Shown here in pieces: positions 30,222-37,952 of a stretch of DNA of 64,000 nt. A model generated the notes under the pieces. The model ran no database searches, had not been told where the DNA came from, and saw nothing but the letters and a program-made list of their open reading frames with translations. Source of the DNA: Streptomyces sp. DH-12 (GTDB lineage: Bacteria > Actinomycetota > Actinomycetes > Streptomycetales > Streptomycetaceae); assembly GCF_002899455.1 (NCBI RefSeq), contig NZ_PPFB01000001.1:4502001-4566000 (forward strand). Direction: 5' to 3'. Numbering within the stretch: the first letter of the stretch is position 1; each line of letters opens with the position of its first letter. A program made the translations under genes and the position numbers.

Positions 30222-31511
30222 ATGCGCGACCAGTCACCCCCCACCCCCCAGGGCCCCGCCCCCGACCTGTTCACCTGGGAATTCGCAGCCGACCCCTACC
30301 CCGCCTACGCCTGGCTGCGCGAGCACGCCCCCGTGCGCAGGACCCGGCTGCCCAGCGGCGTCGAGGCCTGGCTGGTCACGCGGTACGCCGACGCCCGGCA
30401 GACCCTCGCCGACAACCGGCTGTCCAAGAACCCCGCGCACCACGACGAGCCCGCCCACGCCAAGGGCAAGACCGGCATCCCGGGCGAGCGGCAGGCCGAC
30501 CTCATGACGCACCTGCTGAACATCGACCCGCCGGACCACACCCGTCTGCGCCGGCTGGTCAGCAAGGCGTTCACCCCGCGCCGGGTCGCGGAGTTCGCGC
30601 CCCGCGTGCAGGAGCTCACCGACGGCCTCATCGACCGCTTCGCGGCGGCCGGCTCCGCCGACCTGATCCACGAGTTCGCCTTCCCGCTCCCCATCTACGC
30701 CATCTGCGACCTGCTCGGCGTCCCGCGCGAGGACCAGGACGACTTCCGGGACTGGGCGGGCATGATGATCCGCCACGGCGGCGGCCCGCGCGGCGGGGTG
30801 GCCCGGTCGGTGAAGAAGATGCGCGGCTACCTCGCCGAGCTGATCCACCGCAAGCGCGAGGCGCTGCCCGCCGAGCCCGTCCCCGGCGAGGACCTCATCT
30901 CGGGTCTGATCCGCGCCTCCGACCACGGGGAGCACCTCACCGAGAACGAGGCCGCCGCGATGGCGTTCATCCTTCTCTTCGCCGGCTTCGAGACCACCGT
31001 CAACCTCATCGGCAACGGCACCTACGCCCTGCTCACCCACCCCGGGCAGCGGGAGCGCCTGCAACGGGCGCTGGCCGAGGGGGACCGCGGGCTGCTGGAG
31101 ACCGGGGTGGAGGAACTGCTGCGCTACGACGGGCCGGTGGAGCTGGCGACGTGGCGGTTCGCCACCGAGCCGGTGGTCATCGGCGGGCAGCGTGTCGAGG
31201 CCGGCGACCCGGTCCTCGTCGTGCTGGCCGCGGCCGACCGGGACCCGGAGCGGTTCGCCGACCCGGACACCCTGGACCTGGGCCGCCGCGACAACCAGCA
31301 CCTGGGGTACGGGCACGGCATCCACTACTGCCTGGGCGCCCCCCTCGCGCGCCTGGAGGGGCAGACCGCGCTGGCCACCCTGCTGACCCGGCTGCCGGAC
31401 CTCAGGCTCGCCGTGGAGCCGGCCGAGCTGCGGTGGCGCGGCGGCCTCATCATGCGGGGACTCCGCACGCTTCCGGTGGAATTCTCTCCTCCGCGTCCAG
31501 CACGGACCTGA
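30222..31511 (+). CDS. Cytochrome P450 (CYP107-like)
   Basis: A 429-residue soluble class I P450, needing ferredoxin and reductase supplied elsewhere. Motifs are in order: C-helix region HLLNIDPPDHTRLRRLVSKAF, the I-helix oxygen site LLFAGFETTVN, the K-helix ELLR, the ATWRFATEPV strand, and the haem loop YGHGIHYCLGAPLAR with Cys370 as axial ligand. The usual Phe at the start of the haem loop is Tyr here, an uncommon but tolerated change. The substrate cannot be read from sequence, and no biosynthetic cluster adjoins. It lies alone between mazG and the rpf genes. Confidence 0.93.
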   Translation: MRDQSPPTPQGPAPDLFTWEFAADPYPAYAWLREHAPVRRTRLPSGVEAWLVTRYADARQTLADNRLSKNPAHHDEPAHAKGKTGIPGERQADLMTHLLNIDPPDHTRLRRLVSKAFTPRRVAEFAPRVQELTDGLIDRFAAAGSADLIHEFAFPLPIYAICDLLGVPREDQDDFRDWAGMMIRHGGGPRGGVARSVKKMRGYLAELIHRKREALPAEPVPGEDLISGLIRASDHGEHLTENEAAAMAFILLFAGFETTVNLIGNGTYALLTHPGQRERLQRALAEGDRGLLETGVEELLRYDGPVELATWRFATEPVVIGGQRVEAGDPVLVVLAAADRDPERFADPDTLDLGRRDNQHLGYGHGIHYCLGAPLARLEGQTALATLLTRLPDLRLAVEPAELRWRGGLIMRGLRTLPVEFSPPRPART

Positions 31512-31610
31512 CGAGGGGACTGACCTTCCTGTCCGGTTCCTGCGGGTTACGCGCGGAAACCTGAGACATGCTCAACTCTGTGATCTCCATGTGATCTGCA
31601 CGGCATGAAC

Positions 31611-31638
31611 TTGTGACAAGTGATCGTCTGCCTATACG
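31611..31638 (+). promoter_or_regulatory. Candidate promoter of the first rpf gene
   Basis: TTGTGA at 31611-31616 and TATACG at 31633-31638 are 16 bp apart, about 75 bp before the ATG at 31715. The region is markedly poorer in GC than its surroundings. Confidence 0.5.
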
Positions 31639-31714
31639 TTCACCCATCAAGTACGGCGCGCCGCAAGGTTTTGCTCACCGTGCCGGTCCTCGTCGCCGAG
31701 TGAAAGGCTTCCGC

Positions 31715-32659
31715 ATGCTCTCCGGGAACGGCCGACACCGTCGCCCTCGCCAGGCTCCGGCTCTTCTCGTCGCGGCCGGGGTGACCGGCTCCGCCATCGC
31801 GATCCCTCTGCTCGGGGCGGGCGGTGCCAGTGCGGCGGACGGCGAGACCTGGGACCGGGTCGCGGAGTGCGAGAGCGGCGGATCCTGGAGCCAGAACACC
31901 GGCAACGGCTACTACGGCGGCCTCCAGCTGACCCAGGACGACTGGGAGGCCTACGGCGGCCTGGAGTTCGCGCCCAGCGCCGACCAGGCCAGCCGCAACC
32001 AGCAGATCACCGTCGCCGAGAGGCTCCTCGCCGACCAGGGGGTCGGCAAGTGGCGCGCCTGCGGCCTGCTCACGGGCCTGAACCAGGACACGGCGTCCCC
32101 GAACGTCGACCCGGGCGTGGCCGACGACGCGACCCCGGACGACTCCCGGACCGCCGGCACCGCCACTCCGTCCGGTTCGCCGGAACCGGGTGATGCGTCC
32201 GCTTCTCCCTCTCCGTCCGCCACGCCCGGTTCGTCCGACGAGGAGAAGGGGGAGGAGGGTGACGCGAACGACAAGGCCTCCCCGTCCGCCCCCGCCGCCT
32301 CCGGGCGTGAGGAGTCGGACAAGTCGGGGCAGAGCACCGGTTCTTCGGAGGTCACCGAGTCCGAGTCCGCCGGCGCGGGCCGCCACCGCGGCCCCAGCGC
32401 CCAGGAGGACGAGCGCGCCGACGTCGCGGCCTCGTCGGCCGGCCGGCACGCCTCGCGCTCCGCCGGCACGCCGGCCGAGGCCGCCGACGACCGTTACACC
32501 GTGCAGGCCGGGGACAGTCTGGTGTCCATCGCCGACTCCCTTGCCCTCACCGGCGGATGGACGGCGCTCTACGTCGAGAACCAGCAGGTCATCGGCGACG
32601 ACCCGAACCTGATCCTGCCAGGTCAGCGGCTTCTCTTGGACGCGGAGACCGGCGAGTAG
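31715..32659 (+). CDS. Resuscitation-promoting factor-like muralytic enzyme with LysM
   Basis: A 314-residue secreted protein that should cleave peptidoglycan, acting in spore germination and growth restart. A signal peptide spans residues 1-34 (ending in GGASA), then the Rpf transglycosylase-like domain begins WDRVAECESGGSW with the catalytic Glu and continues NGYYGGLQLTQDDWEAYGG. A Ser/Glu/Pro-rich linker of about 130 residues leads to a C-terminal LysM (YTVQAGDSLVSIADSL, PGQRLLL). The linker is much longer than in the neighbouring rpfA. ATG at 31715 (MLSGNGRHRRPR) is chosen because it begins the signal peptide and has GAAAGG upstream. No riboswitch is visible before it. Confidence 0.9.
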   Translation: MLSGNGRHRRPRQAPALLVAAGVTGSAIAIPLLGAGGASAADGETWDRVAECESGGSWSQNTGNGYYGGLQLTQDDWEAYGGLEFAPSADQASRNQQITVAERLLADQGVGKWRACGLLTGLNQDTASPNVDPGVADDATPDDSRTAGTATPSGSPEPGDASASPSPSATPGSSDEEKGEEGDANDKASPSAPAASGREESDKSGQSTGSSEVTESESAGAGRHRGPSAQEDERADVAASSAGRHASRSAGTPAEAADDRYTVQAGDSLVSIADSLALTGGWTALYVENQQVIGDDPNLILPGQRLLLDAETGE

Positions 32660-32814
32660 CGGGCGCGGGCGGCGCCCGAAGGCGCCTCCGCGCGGCGGCA
32701 GTTGACGGAGCGATTCGGGCTGAATGTCCGTAATAAGGGCTGTGAGAGATAGGTCTCAGAAGACCTGATCATCTTTGAAATTCCGTCGGGCCCGTGCTTA
32801 CGGTCGTGACCGCT

Positions 32815-33045
32815 CGCCATCGCGGGCCCCGGCCGCCGCCACGCCGAATCCTGCCAGCGGCAGCACGGGAACAGTCGTCGCGTCATGCGCCGTAGGCAGG
32901 AGCGGGGGACCCAGGTAGGCGCCGGACCCGGACGGTTCACGTCCGGTACGGCTCGGGGTGAAGCCGCGTCCCGGGAGGGACGTGGCCGGGCAACTCAACC
33001 GGCCCGAACCCGACAGCTCACCTCGTAGGCGTCGGTGAGGGGATC
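32815..33045 (+). ncRNA. Cyclic di-AMP riboswitch (ydaO/yuaA type) in the rpfA leader
   Basis: The leader holds the hallmark conserved pieces of this riboswitch class: CGCCGAATCCTGCC at 32842-32855, GGGGGACCCAGGTA around 32904-32917, and CGGGGTGAAGCCGCG around 32954-32968, separated by variable hairpins (for example GGACCCGGACGG... with its complement near 32930-32950). In Streptomyces this riboswitch is known to control rpfA-type genes, reducing expression when c-di-AMP is high. Downstream, CTCACC at 33017-33022 can pair with GGTGAG at 33034-33039, which overlaps the ribosome site GAGGGG, a possible expression platform. Confidence 0.88.
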
Positions 33046-33050
33046 CATCC

Positions 33051-33749
33051 ATGCTGTTTTCCGGCAAGGGCAAGCACCGTCGTCCGTCCAAGGCCACTCG
33101 CGCCATCGCCATCGCCGGTGTCACCGGCGCCGCCGTCGCCGGTCCGCTGATGGCGGCCGGCAACGCCTCCGCCGCCACCGCGTCCGAGTGGGACGCCGTC
33201 GCCCAGTGCGAGTCCGGCGGCAACTGGTCCATCAACACCGGCAACGGCTACTACGGCGGTCTGCAGTTCTCCGCCTCCACCTGGGCCGGGTACGGCGGCA
33301 CCAAGTACGCGGCCACCGCCGACCAGGCCACCAAGGCCCAGCAGATCGAGATCGCCGAGAAGGTCCTCGCGGGCCAGGGCAAGGGCGCCTGGCCGGTCTG
33401 CGGCACCGGCCTGTCCAACGCCGCCTACAACGGCTCCTCCGCCGAGGGCTCCTCCCAGGGGTCCGGCGCCACGGAGTCCCGCGAGAGCGAGCAGAAGGCC
33501 TCCCGCTCCGCCGAGCGCCCGGCCGCCCCGGCCGAGCAGAAGGCCGAGCAGAAGACCGTCACCACCCCGACCGGCGAGAAGGTCGAGAAGGGCGACGGCG
33601 AGTACAAGGTCGTCAAGGGCGACACCCTCAGCTCGATCGCCGCGGAGCGCGACGTCAAGGGCGGCTGGGCGAAGCTGTTCGAGCTGAACGACGACATCCT
33701 CGACGACGCCGACCTCATCTACCCGGGCCAGCAGCTGCACCTGAAGTAA
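33051..33749 (+). CDS. rpfA: Resuscitation-promoting factor A
   Basis: A 232-residue secreted lytic transglycosylase. A signal peptide runs to about residue 41 (GNASA), then the Rpf domain: WDAVAQCESGGNWSINTGN with catalytic Glu, YYGGLQFSASTWAGYGG and a conserved Cys pair (QCES and PVCG). A Ser/Glu/Lys linker leads to a C-terminal LysM peptidoglycan-binding domain (YKVVKGDTLSSIAAE, YPGQQLHL). The gene stands behind a c-di-AMP riboswitch, tying cell-wall turnover and germination to this second messenger. It is paralogous to the gene 390 bp upstream. Confidence 0.94.
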   Translation: MLFSGKGKHRRPSKATRAIAIAGVTGAAVAGPLMAAGNASAATASEWDAVAQCESGGNWSINTGNGYYGGLQFSASTWAGYGGTKYAATADQATKAQQIEIAEKVLAGQGKGAWPVCGTGLSNAAYNGSSAEGSSQGSGATESRESEQKASRSAERPAAPAEQKAEQKTVTTPTGEKVEKGDGEYKVVKGDTLSSIAAERDVKGGWAKLFELNDDILDDADLIYPGQQLHLK

Positions 33750-33789
33750 GGCCGGCCGCACGGTCCCTCCCCCCGTTCCCACGGGCCAC

Positions 33790-33828
33790 CCGCCCCGGTG
33801 CGTTTCTTCCCCGTACGCACCGGGGCGG
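33790..33828 (+). terminator. Hairpin after rpfA
   Basis: CCGCCCCGGTGCG at 33790-33802 pairs exactly with CGCACCGGGGCGG at 33816-33828 across a T/C-rich loop, 41 bp after the stop codon. Confidence 0.8.
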
Positions 33829-34017
33829 GGTCATGTCCGGACGCTTTCCGGTCACGGTTTCCCGAACCTGCTTTGTTCCGTTCGGAAACAATTTACTCTC
33901 GGTTCTGTCCATGAGGCGGGCGGCCGGATGGCCGATCGCCCGGAGCCGGTTAGGCTCGGACTCGCAGGGCCCCCGCGGCCCCGCTCACCCGCGTCACATC
34001 CCAAGAAGGAGATGCTC

Positions 34018-35298
34018 GTGCCGTCCATCGACGTCGTCGTAGCCCGGGAAATCCTGGACTCCCGAGGCAACCCCACGGTCGAGGTCGAGGTCGGCCTCGA
34101 CGACGGCAGCACGGGTCGTGCCGCCGTCCCGTCCGGCGCCTCCACCGGCGCCTTCGAGGCCGTCGAACTCCGTGACGGCGACGCCGGCCGTTACCTCGGC
34201 AAGGGCGTCGAGAAGGCCGTACTGGCCGTCATCGAGCAGATCGGCCCGGAGCTCGTCGGCTACGACGCCACCGAGCAGCGCCTGATCGACCAGGCGATGT
34301 TCGACCTGGACGCCACCGACAACAAGGGCTCGCTCGGCGCCAACGCCATCCTCGGCGTCTCGCTCGCCGTCGCGCACGCCGCCTCCGAGGCCAGCGACCT
34401 GCCGCTGTTCCGCTACCTGGGCGGCCCGAACGCGCACCTGCTGCCGGTGCCGATGATGAACATCCTGAACGGCGGCTCGCACGCCGACTCCAACGTGGAC
34501 ATCCAGGAGTTCATGATCGCCCCGATCGGCGCGGAGTCCTTCTCCGAGGCGCTGCGCTGGGGCGCCGAGGTCTACCACACCCTCAAGAAGGTGCTGAAGG
34601 GCAAGGGCCTGGCCACCGGCCTCGGCGACGAGGGCGGCTTCGCCCCGAACCTCGGCTCCAACCGCGAGGCACTCGACCTCATCCTCGAGGCCATCCAGGA
34701 AGCCGGCTACACCCCCGGCGAGCAGATCGCCCTGGCCCTGGACGTGGCCGCCTCCGAGTTCTACAAGGACGGCGTCTACAGCTTCGAGGGCAAGGAGCGC
34801 TCGGCCGCCGAGATGACCGAGTACTACGCGGAGCTCGTCGACGCGTACCCGCTCGTGTCCATCGAGGACCCGCTGTTCGAGGACGACTGGGAGGGCTGGA
34901 AGACCATCACCGCCAAGCTCGGCGACAAGGTCCAGCTCGTCGGTGACGACCTGTTCGTCACCAACCCGGAGCGCCTGGCCCGCGGCATCGAGGAGGGCGC
35001 CGCCAACGCCCTGCTGGTGAAGGTCAACCAGATCGGCTCGCTCACCGAGACCCTGGACGCCGTCGAGCTGGCCCAGCGCAACGGCTTCAAGTGCATGATG
35101 TCCCACCGCTCCGGCGAGACCGAGGACGTCACCATCGCCGACCTCGCCGTCGCCACCAACTGCGGCCAGATCAAGACCGGCGCCCCGGCCCGCTCCGAGC
35201 GCGTCGCCAAGTACAACCAGCTGCTGCGCATCGAGGAGATCCTCGACGACGCCGCGGTGTACGCCGGCCGCAGCGCGTTCCCCCGCTTCAAGGGCTGA
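34018..35298 (+). CDS. eno: Enolase
   Basis: Converts 2-phosphoglycerate to phosphoenolpyruvate in glycolysis, also part of the RNA degradosome in some bacteria. The 426-residue length equals that of other Streptomyces enolases. Motifs: EILDSRGNPTVEVEV, the flexible loop SGASTGAFEAVELRDGD, GDEGGFAPN with catalytic Glu, SIEDPLFEDDW metal ligands, VKVNQIGSLTE with catalytic Lys, and SHRSGETED. GTG at 34018 is favoured over ATG at 34012 because AAGGAG lies 6 bases before the GTG. It leads a run with divIC, DUF501 and ppx genes. Confidence 0.97.
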   Translation: MPSIDVVVAREILDSRGNPTVEVEVGLDDGSTGRAAVPSGASTGAFEAVELRDGDAGRYLGKGVEKAVLAVIEQIGPELVGYDATEQRLIDQAMFDLDATDNKGSLGANAILGVSLAVAHAASEASDLPLFRYLGGPNAHLLPVPMMNILNGGSHADSNVDIQEFMIAPIGAESFSEALRWGAEVYHTLKKVLKGKGLATGLGDEGGFAPNLGSNREALDLILEAIQEAGYTPGEQIALALDVAASEFYKDGVYSFEGKERSAAEMTEYYAELVDAYPLVSIEDPLFEDDWEGWKTITAKLGDKVQLVGDDLFVTNPERLARGIEEGAANALLVKVNQIGSLTETLDAVELAQRNGFKCMMSHRSGETEDVTIADLAVATNCGQIKTGAPARSERVAKYNQLLRIEEILDDAAVYAGRSAFPRFKG

Positions 35299-35324
35299 CC
35301 CCGCCCTCCGCAGGAGGCGTCGTA

Positions 35325-35369
35325 CGTACGTCCCCGTACCCGGTCCCGTACCGTGTGCGGGGACGTACG
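35325..35369 (+). terminator. Hairpin between eno and divIC
   Basis: CGTACGTCCCCG at 35325-35336 pairs with CGGGGACGTACG at 35358-35369 around a 21-nt loop. It may end or attenuate eno transcription before the cell-division gene. Confidence 0.6.
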
Positions 35370-35399
35370 CGCGTAGGAGACCGAACGAGAGGCGGGAAC

Positions 35400-35876
35400 A
35401 TGGCGGTCAAGGACCGGGACCGTTTCTCCACCGCGACCAGGATCCGGCTGATCGGTGAGCAGACCGCGGCCCGGGTCTACCGCTCGCAGACCAAGCGGCA
35501 GGCCCGCCGCTCCCGGCTGACCGGCCGCGCGGCCCTGCTCGTCCTGGTCGTCTGCTCCCTGGTCGTGGCCCTCGCCTACCCGATGCGGCAGTACGTCTCC
35601 CAGCGCGCGGAGATCGCCGACCTGCAGAAGGAGCAGGACGAGACCCGCCGGCGGGTCGAACGGCTGCGCGACCTCAAGGCCCGCTGGCAGGACGACGCCT
35701 ACGCCGAGCAGGAGATCCGCAGGCGCCTGCACTACGTCATGCCGGGGGAGACCGGCTACATCGTCGTCGACCCGGCCGGCGCCGGAACCACGCGCGGCGA
35801 CCTCCGGGCCGCCGACCGCCCCTGGTACGCCAACGTCTGGGACGGCGTCGACAAGGCCGACGCCGCCGACCAGTGA
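35400..35876 (+). CDS. divIC: Septum formation initiator (DivIC/FtsB family)
   Basis: A 158-residue bitopic membrane protein of the divisome. A basic cytoplasmic N-terminus is followed by one membrane helix (AALLVLVVCSLVVALAYP, about residues 41-60), then a coiled coil (AEIADLQKEQDETRRRVERL) and the family signature YAEQEIRRRLHYVMPGETGY. The Glu-Gly/Thr-Gly end after the coiled coil is where DivIC/FtsB meets FtsL and FtsQ/DivIB. The protein is not needed for vegetative growth but supports septation in Streptomyces. ATG at 35400 follows GAGGCGGGAAC. It is placed between eno and a DUF501 gene, the standard actinobacterial order. Confidence 0.92.
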   Translation: MAVKDRDRFSTATRIRLIGEQTAARVYRSQTKRQARRSRLTGRAALLVLVVCSLVVALAYPMRQYVSQRAEIADLQKEQDETRRRVERLRDLKARWQDDAYAEQEIRRRLHYVMPGETGYIVVDPAGAGTTRGDLRAADRPWYANVWDGVDKADAADQ

Positions 35877-35904
35877 CCCGACGGAACACCGCAGAAAGAC
35901 ACGT

Positions 35905-36441
35905 ATGGACACCCCTCCGCCCACGACGCCGCGCACCGAGCCCACCGCCGCGGACGTCGAGGCCTTCAAGCAGCAGCTCGGCAGGCCCCCGCGCGGGCTG
36001 CGCGCCATCGCGCACCGCTGTCCCTGCGGGCAGCCGGACGTCGTGGAGACCGCACCGCGGCTGCCCGACGGCACGCCCTTCCCGACGCTGTACTACCTGA
36101 CGTGCCCGCGGGCGAACTCCGCGATCGGCACGCTGGAGGCGAACGGCGTGATGAAGGAGATGACCGAGCGGCTGGCCGCCGACCCGGAGCTCGCGGCCGC
36201 CTACCGCGCGGCGCACGAGGACTACGTCCGGCGCCGCGACGAGATCGAGGAGCTGAGGAACTTCCCCAGCGCGGGCGGCATGCCGGACCGGGTGAAGTGC
36301 CTGCACGTGCTGGTCGCCCACTCGCTCGCGGCCGGCCCCGGCGTGAACCCGCTGGGCGACGAGGCGCTGGCGATGCTGCCGGAGTGGTGGAGCAAGGGGC
36401 CGTGCGTGACGCCGGCGGAGGAGACGGGGGAGGGCCGGTGA
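35905..36441 (+). CDS. DUF501 family protein
   Basis: A 178-residue protein of the uncharacterised DUF501 family, nearly always found between divIC and the ppx/gppA gene in actinobacteria. Features include RPPRGLRAIAHRCPCGQPDVV with a Cys pair that may bind metal, PTLYYLTCPRAN with a third Cys, and VKCLHVLVAHSLAAGPGVNPLGD with Cys and His. No membrane segment is seen. Its stop overlaps the GTG of the next gene in GTGA. The role is unknown; conserved Cys and His suggest a metal site. Confidence 0.9.
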   Translation: MDTPPPTTPRTEPTAADVEAFKQQLGRPPRGLRAIAHRCPCGQPDVVETAPRLPDGTPFPTLYYLTCPRANSAIGTLEANGVMKEMTERLAADPELAAAYRAAHEDYVRRRDEIEELRNFPSAGGMPDRVKCLHVLVAHSLAAGPGVNPLGDEALAMLPEWWSKGPCVTPAEETGEGR

Positions 36442-37391
36442 CCCGGGTCGCCGCGATCGACTGCGGGACGAACTCCATCCGGCTGCTGGTGGCCGACGTC
36501 GACCCGGTGACGGGCGAACTCACCGACCTGGACCGGCGGATGACGATCGTGCGGCTCGGCCAGGGCGTCGACCGCACCGGCCGGCTGGCGCCGGAGGCGC
36601 TGGAGCGGACCTTCGCCGCCTGCCGCGAGTACGCGGAGGCCATCGAGAAGCACGGCGCGCGGAAGCTGCGCTTCGTCGCCACCTCGGCCTCCCGCGACGC
36701 CGAGAACCGCGACGTGTTCGTGCGCGGGGTGGTGGACATCCTGGGCGTGGAGCCCGAGGTGATCACCGGCGACCAGGAGGCGGAGCTCTCCTTCACCGGC
36801 GCCACCAGGGAGCTGACCGGCCGGGACGGCCTGCACCGGCCGTTCCTGGTGGTGGACATCGGCGGCGGCTCCACCGAGTTCGTCGTCGGCGACGACCACG
36901 TGCGCGCCGCCCGCTCCGTGGACGTCGGCTGCGTCCGGATGACCGAGCGCCACCTGGTGCGGGACGGGGCCGTGACGGACCCGCCCACCGAGGAGCAGAT
37001 CGCCGCGATGCGCGCCGACATCGAGGCCGCCCTGGACCGGGCGGAGGAGGCGGTGCCGCTGCGCGAGGCACGGACGCTGGTGGGCCTCGCCGGATCCGTC
37101 ACCACCGTGTCGGCGATCGCCCAGGACCTGCCCGAGTACGACTCGGCGGCCATCCACCACTCCCGCGTCTCCCGCGACCGGGTCCGCGAGATCACCGGGT
37201 GGCTGCTGCGTTCCACCCACGCCGAACGGGCGGCGGTGCCGTCGATGCACCCGGGGCGGGTCGACGTGATCGGCGCCGGGGCCCTGGTGCTCCTGGCGGT
37301 CATGGAGCGGACGGGCGCGGAGGAGGTCGTGGTGTCGGAGCACGACATCCTCGACGGGATCGCTCACAGCTGCGCCGCCGAGGCGCGCTGA
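36438..37391 (+). CDS. Exopolyphosphatase / guanosine pentaphosphatase (Ppx/GppA)
   Basis: A 317-residue member of the actin-like ATPase fold that removes phosphate from polyphosphate or pppGpp. Motifs: the first phosphate loop AAIDCGTNSIRLLVADV, a conserved RFVATSASRDAENR, the second loop LVVDIGGGSTEFVVG, and DVGCVRMTERHL. It lacks the C-terminal HD-like domain of the long Ppx form, as usual for the short actinobacterial type. GTG at 36438 overlaps the DUF501 stop codon by 4 bp, indicating coupled translation. Confidence 0.9.
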   Translation: MTRVAAIDCGTNSIRLLVADVDPVTGELTDLDRRMTIVRLGQGVDRTGRLAPEALERTFAACREYAEAIEKHGARKLRFVATSASRDAENRDVFVRGVVDILGVEPEVITGDQEAELSFTGATRELTGRDGLHRPFLVVDIGGGSTEFVVGDDHVRAARSVDVGCVRMTERHLVRDGAVTDPPTEEQIAAMRADIEAALDRAEEAVPLREARTLVGLAGSVTTVSAIAQDLPEYDSAAIHHSRVSRDRVREITGWLLRSTHAERAAVPSMHPGRVDVIGAGALVLLAVMERTGAEEVVVSEHDILDGIAHSCAAEAR

Positions 37392-37952
37392 GGGGCGCTG
37401 CCGGACGGGGCCGGCACCGGGCGGGGCGTCGCAGCGTGCGGCAGACGTCCCGCCGGCCGTCCGCCTCGGCCGCGAGCGCGGCGGTTCACCGCCGCCTGGT
37501 CCGCGGCCCGACCCTTTTGTTACCGGTGAGTAGCCCTCCGCTGAGCAGTCGGGATGGCGTTTGAGCGGTGCTCCGGAGGGTCTTCGGGCCCTTCGGGGCG
37601 GACCTCTGCGGGAAAGTTCGTGAAGTTCTTCACAAGGATTTGGCCCCACGAGGGCGAAGAAGTGGGTCCGATTGACCCGTTCGGGCGCTCAACACCCCTT
37701 TGAACACGTTCAGAAGGGAGTCGGAGAGGGTCTGCGCGCACCGGTCGCACCGACCGCCCGGTCGGCCTCACAGTCCGTCCGAGACGACAGAGAGGCAGCT
37801 CACGCGGCATTGACAACGCGTCACCCGCGGCACCGGTTCCCGATCCGCACTGTGATCTGGATCAAGAAATGCGGGATGGTAACACAGGCCCTGTCAAAGC
37901 TTGTGAAGGGGCGCACGAGGTACCCCTCTGAGGCGGGTGGATACTCGATGCC
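37392..37952 (+). promoter_or_regulatory. Long upstream region of ndh
   Basis: This 561-bp gap contains no convincing gene. It is poorer in GC than average in its right half and holds the Rex-like operator at 37617-37635. A second partial match, TTGTGAA at 37901-37907 followed by CGCAC, lies 46 bp before the start codon. A TTGACA at 37810-37815 resembles a -35 box but has no good -10 partner. Confidence 0.5.
37617..37635. promoter_or_regulatory. Candidate Rex operator
   Basis: TTCGTGAAGTTCTTCACAA matches the Streptomyces Rex site TGTGAA-N4-TTCACA at all positions except one in the left arm (CGTGAA). Rex senses NADH/NAD and is known to repress respiratory genes. The site is upstream of a type II NADH dehydrogenase, which fits biologically, although it is 318 bp from the start codon. 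Confidence 0.65.

Noticed and set aside
37810..37838. TTGACA at 37810-37815 as the ndh promoter
   Set aside because: No TANNNT box lies 16-19 bp downstream, so I list the -35-like box only as part of the region.
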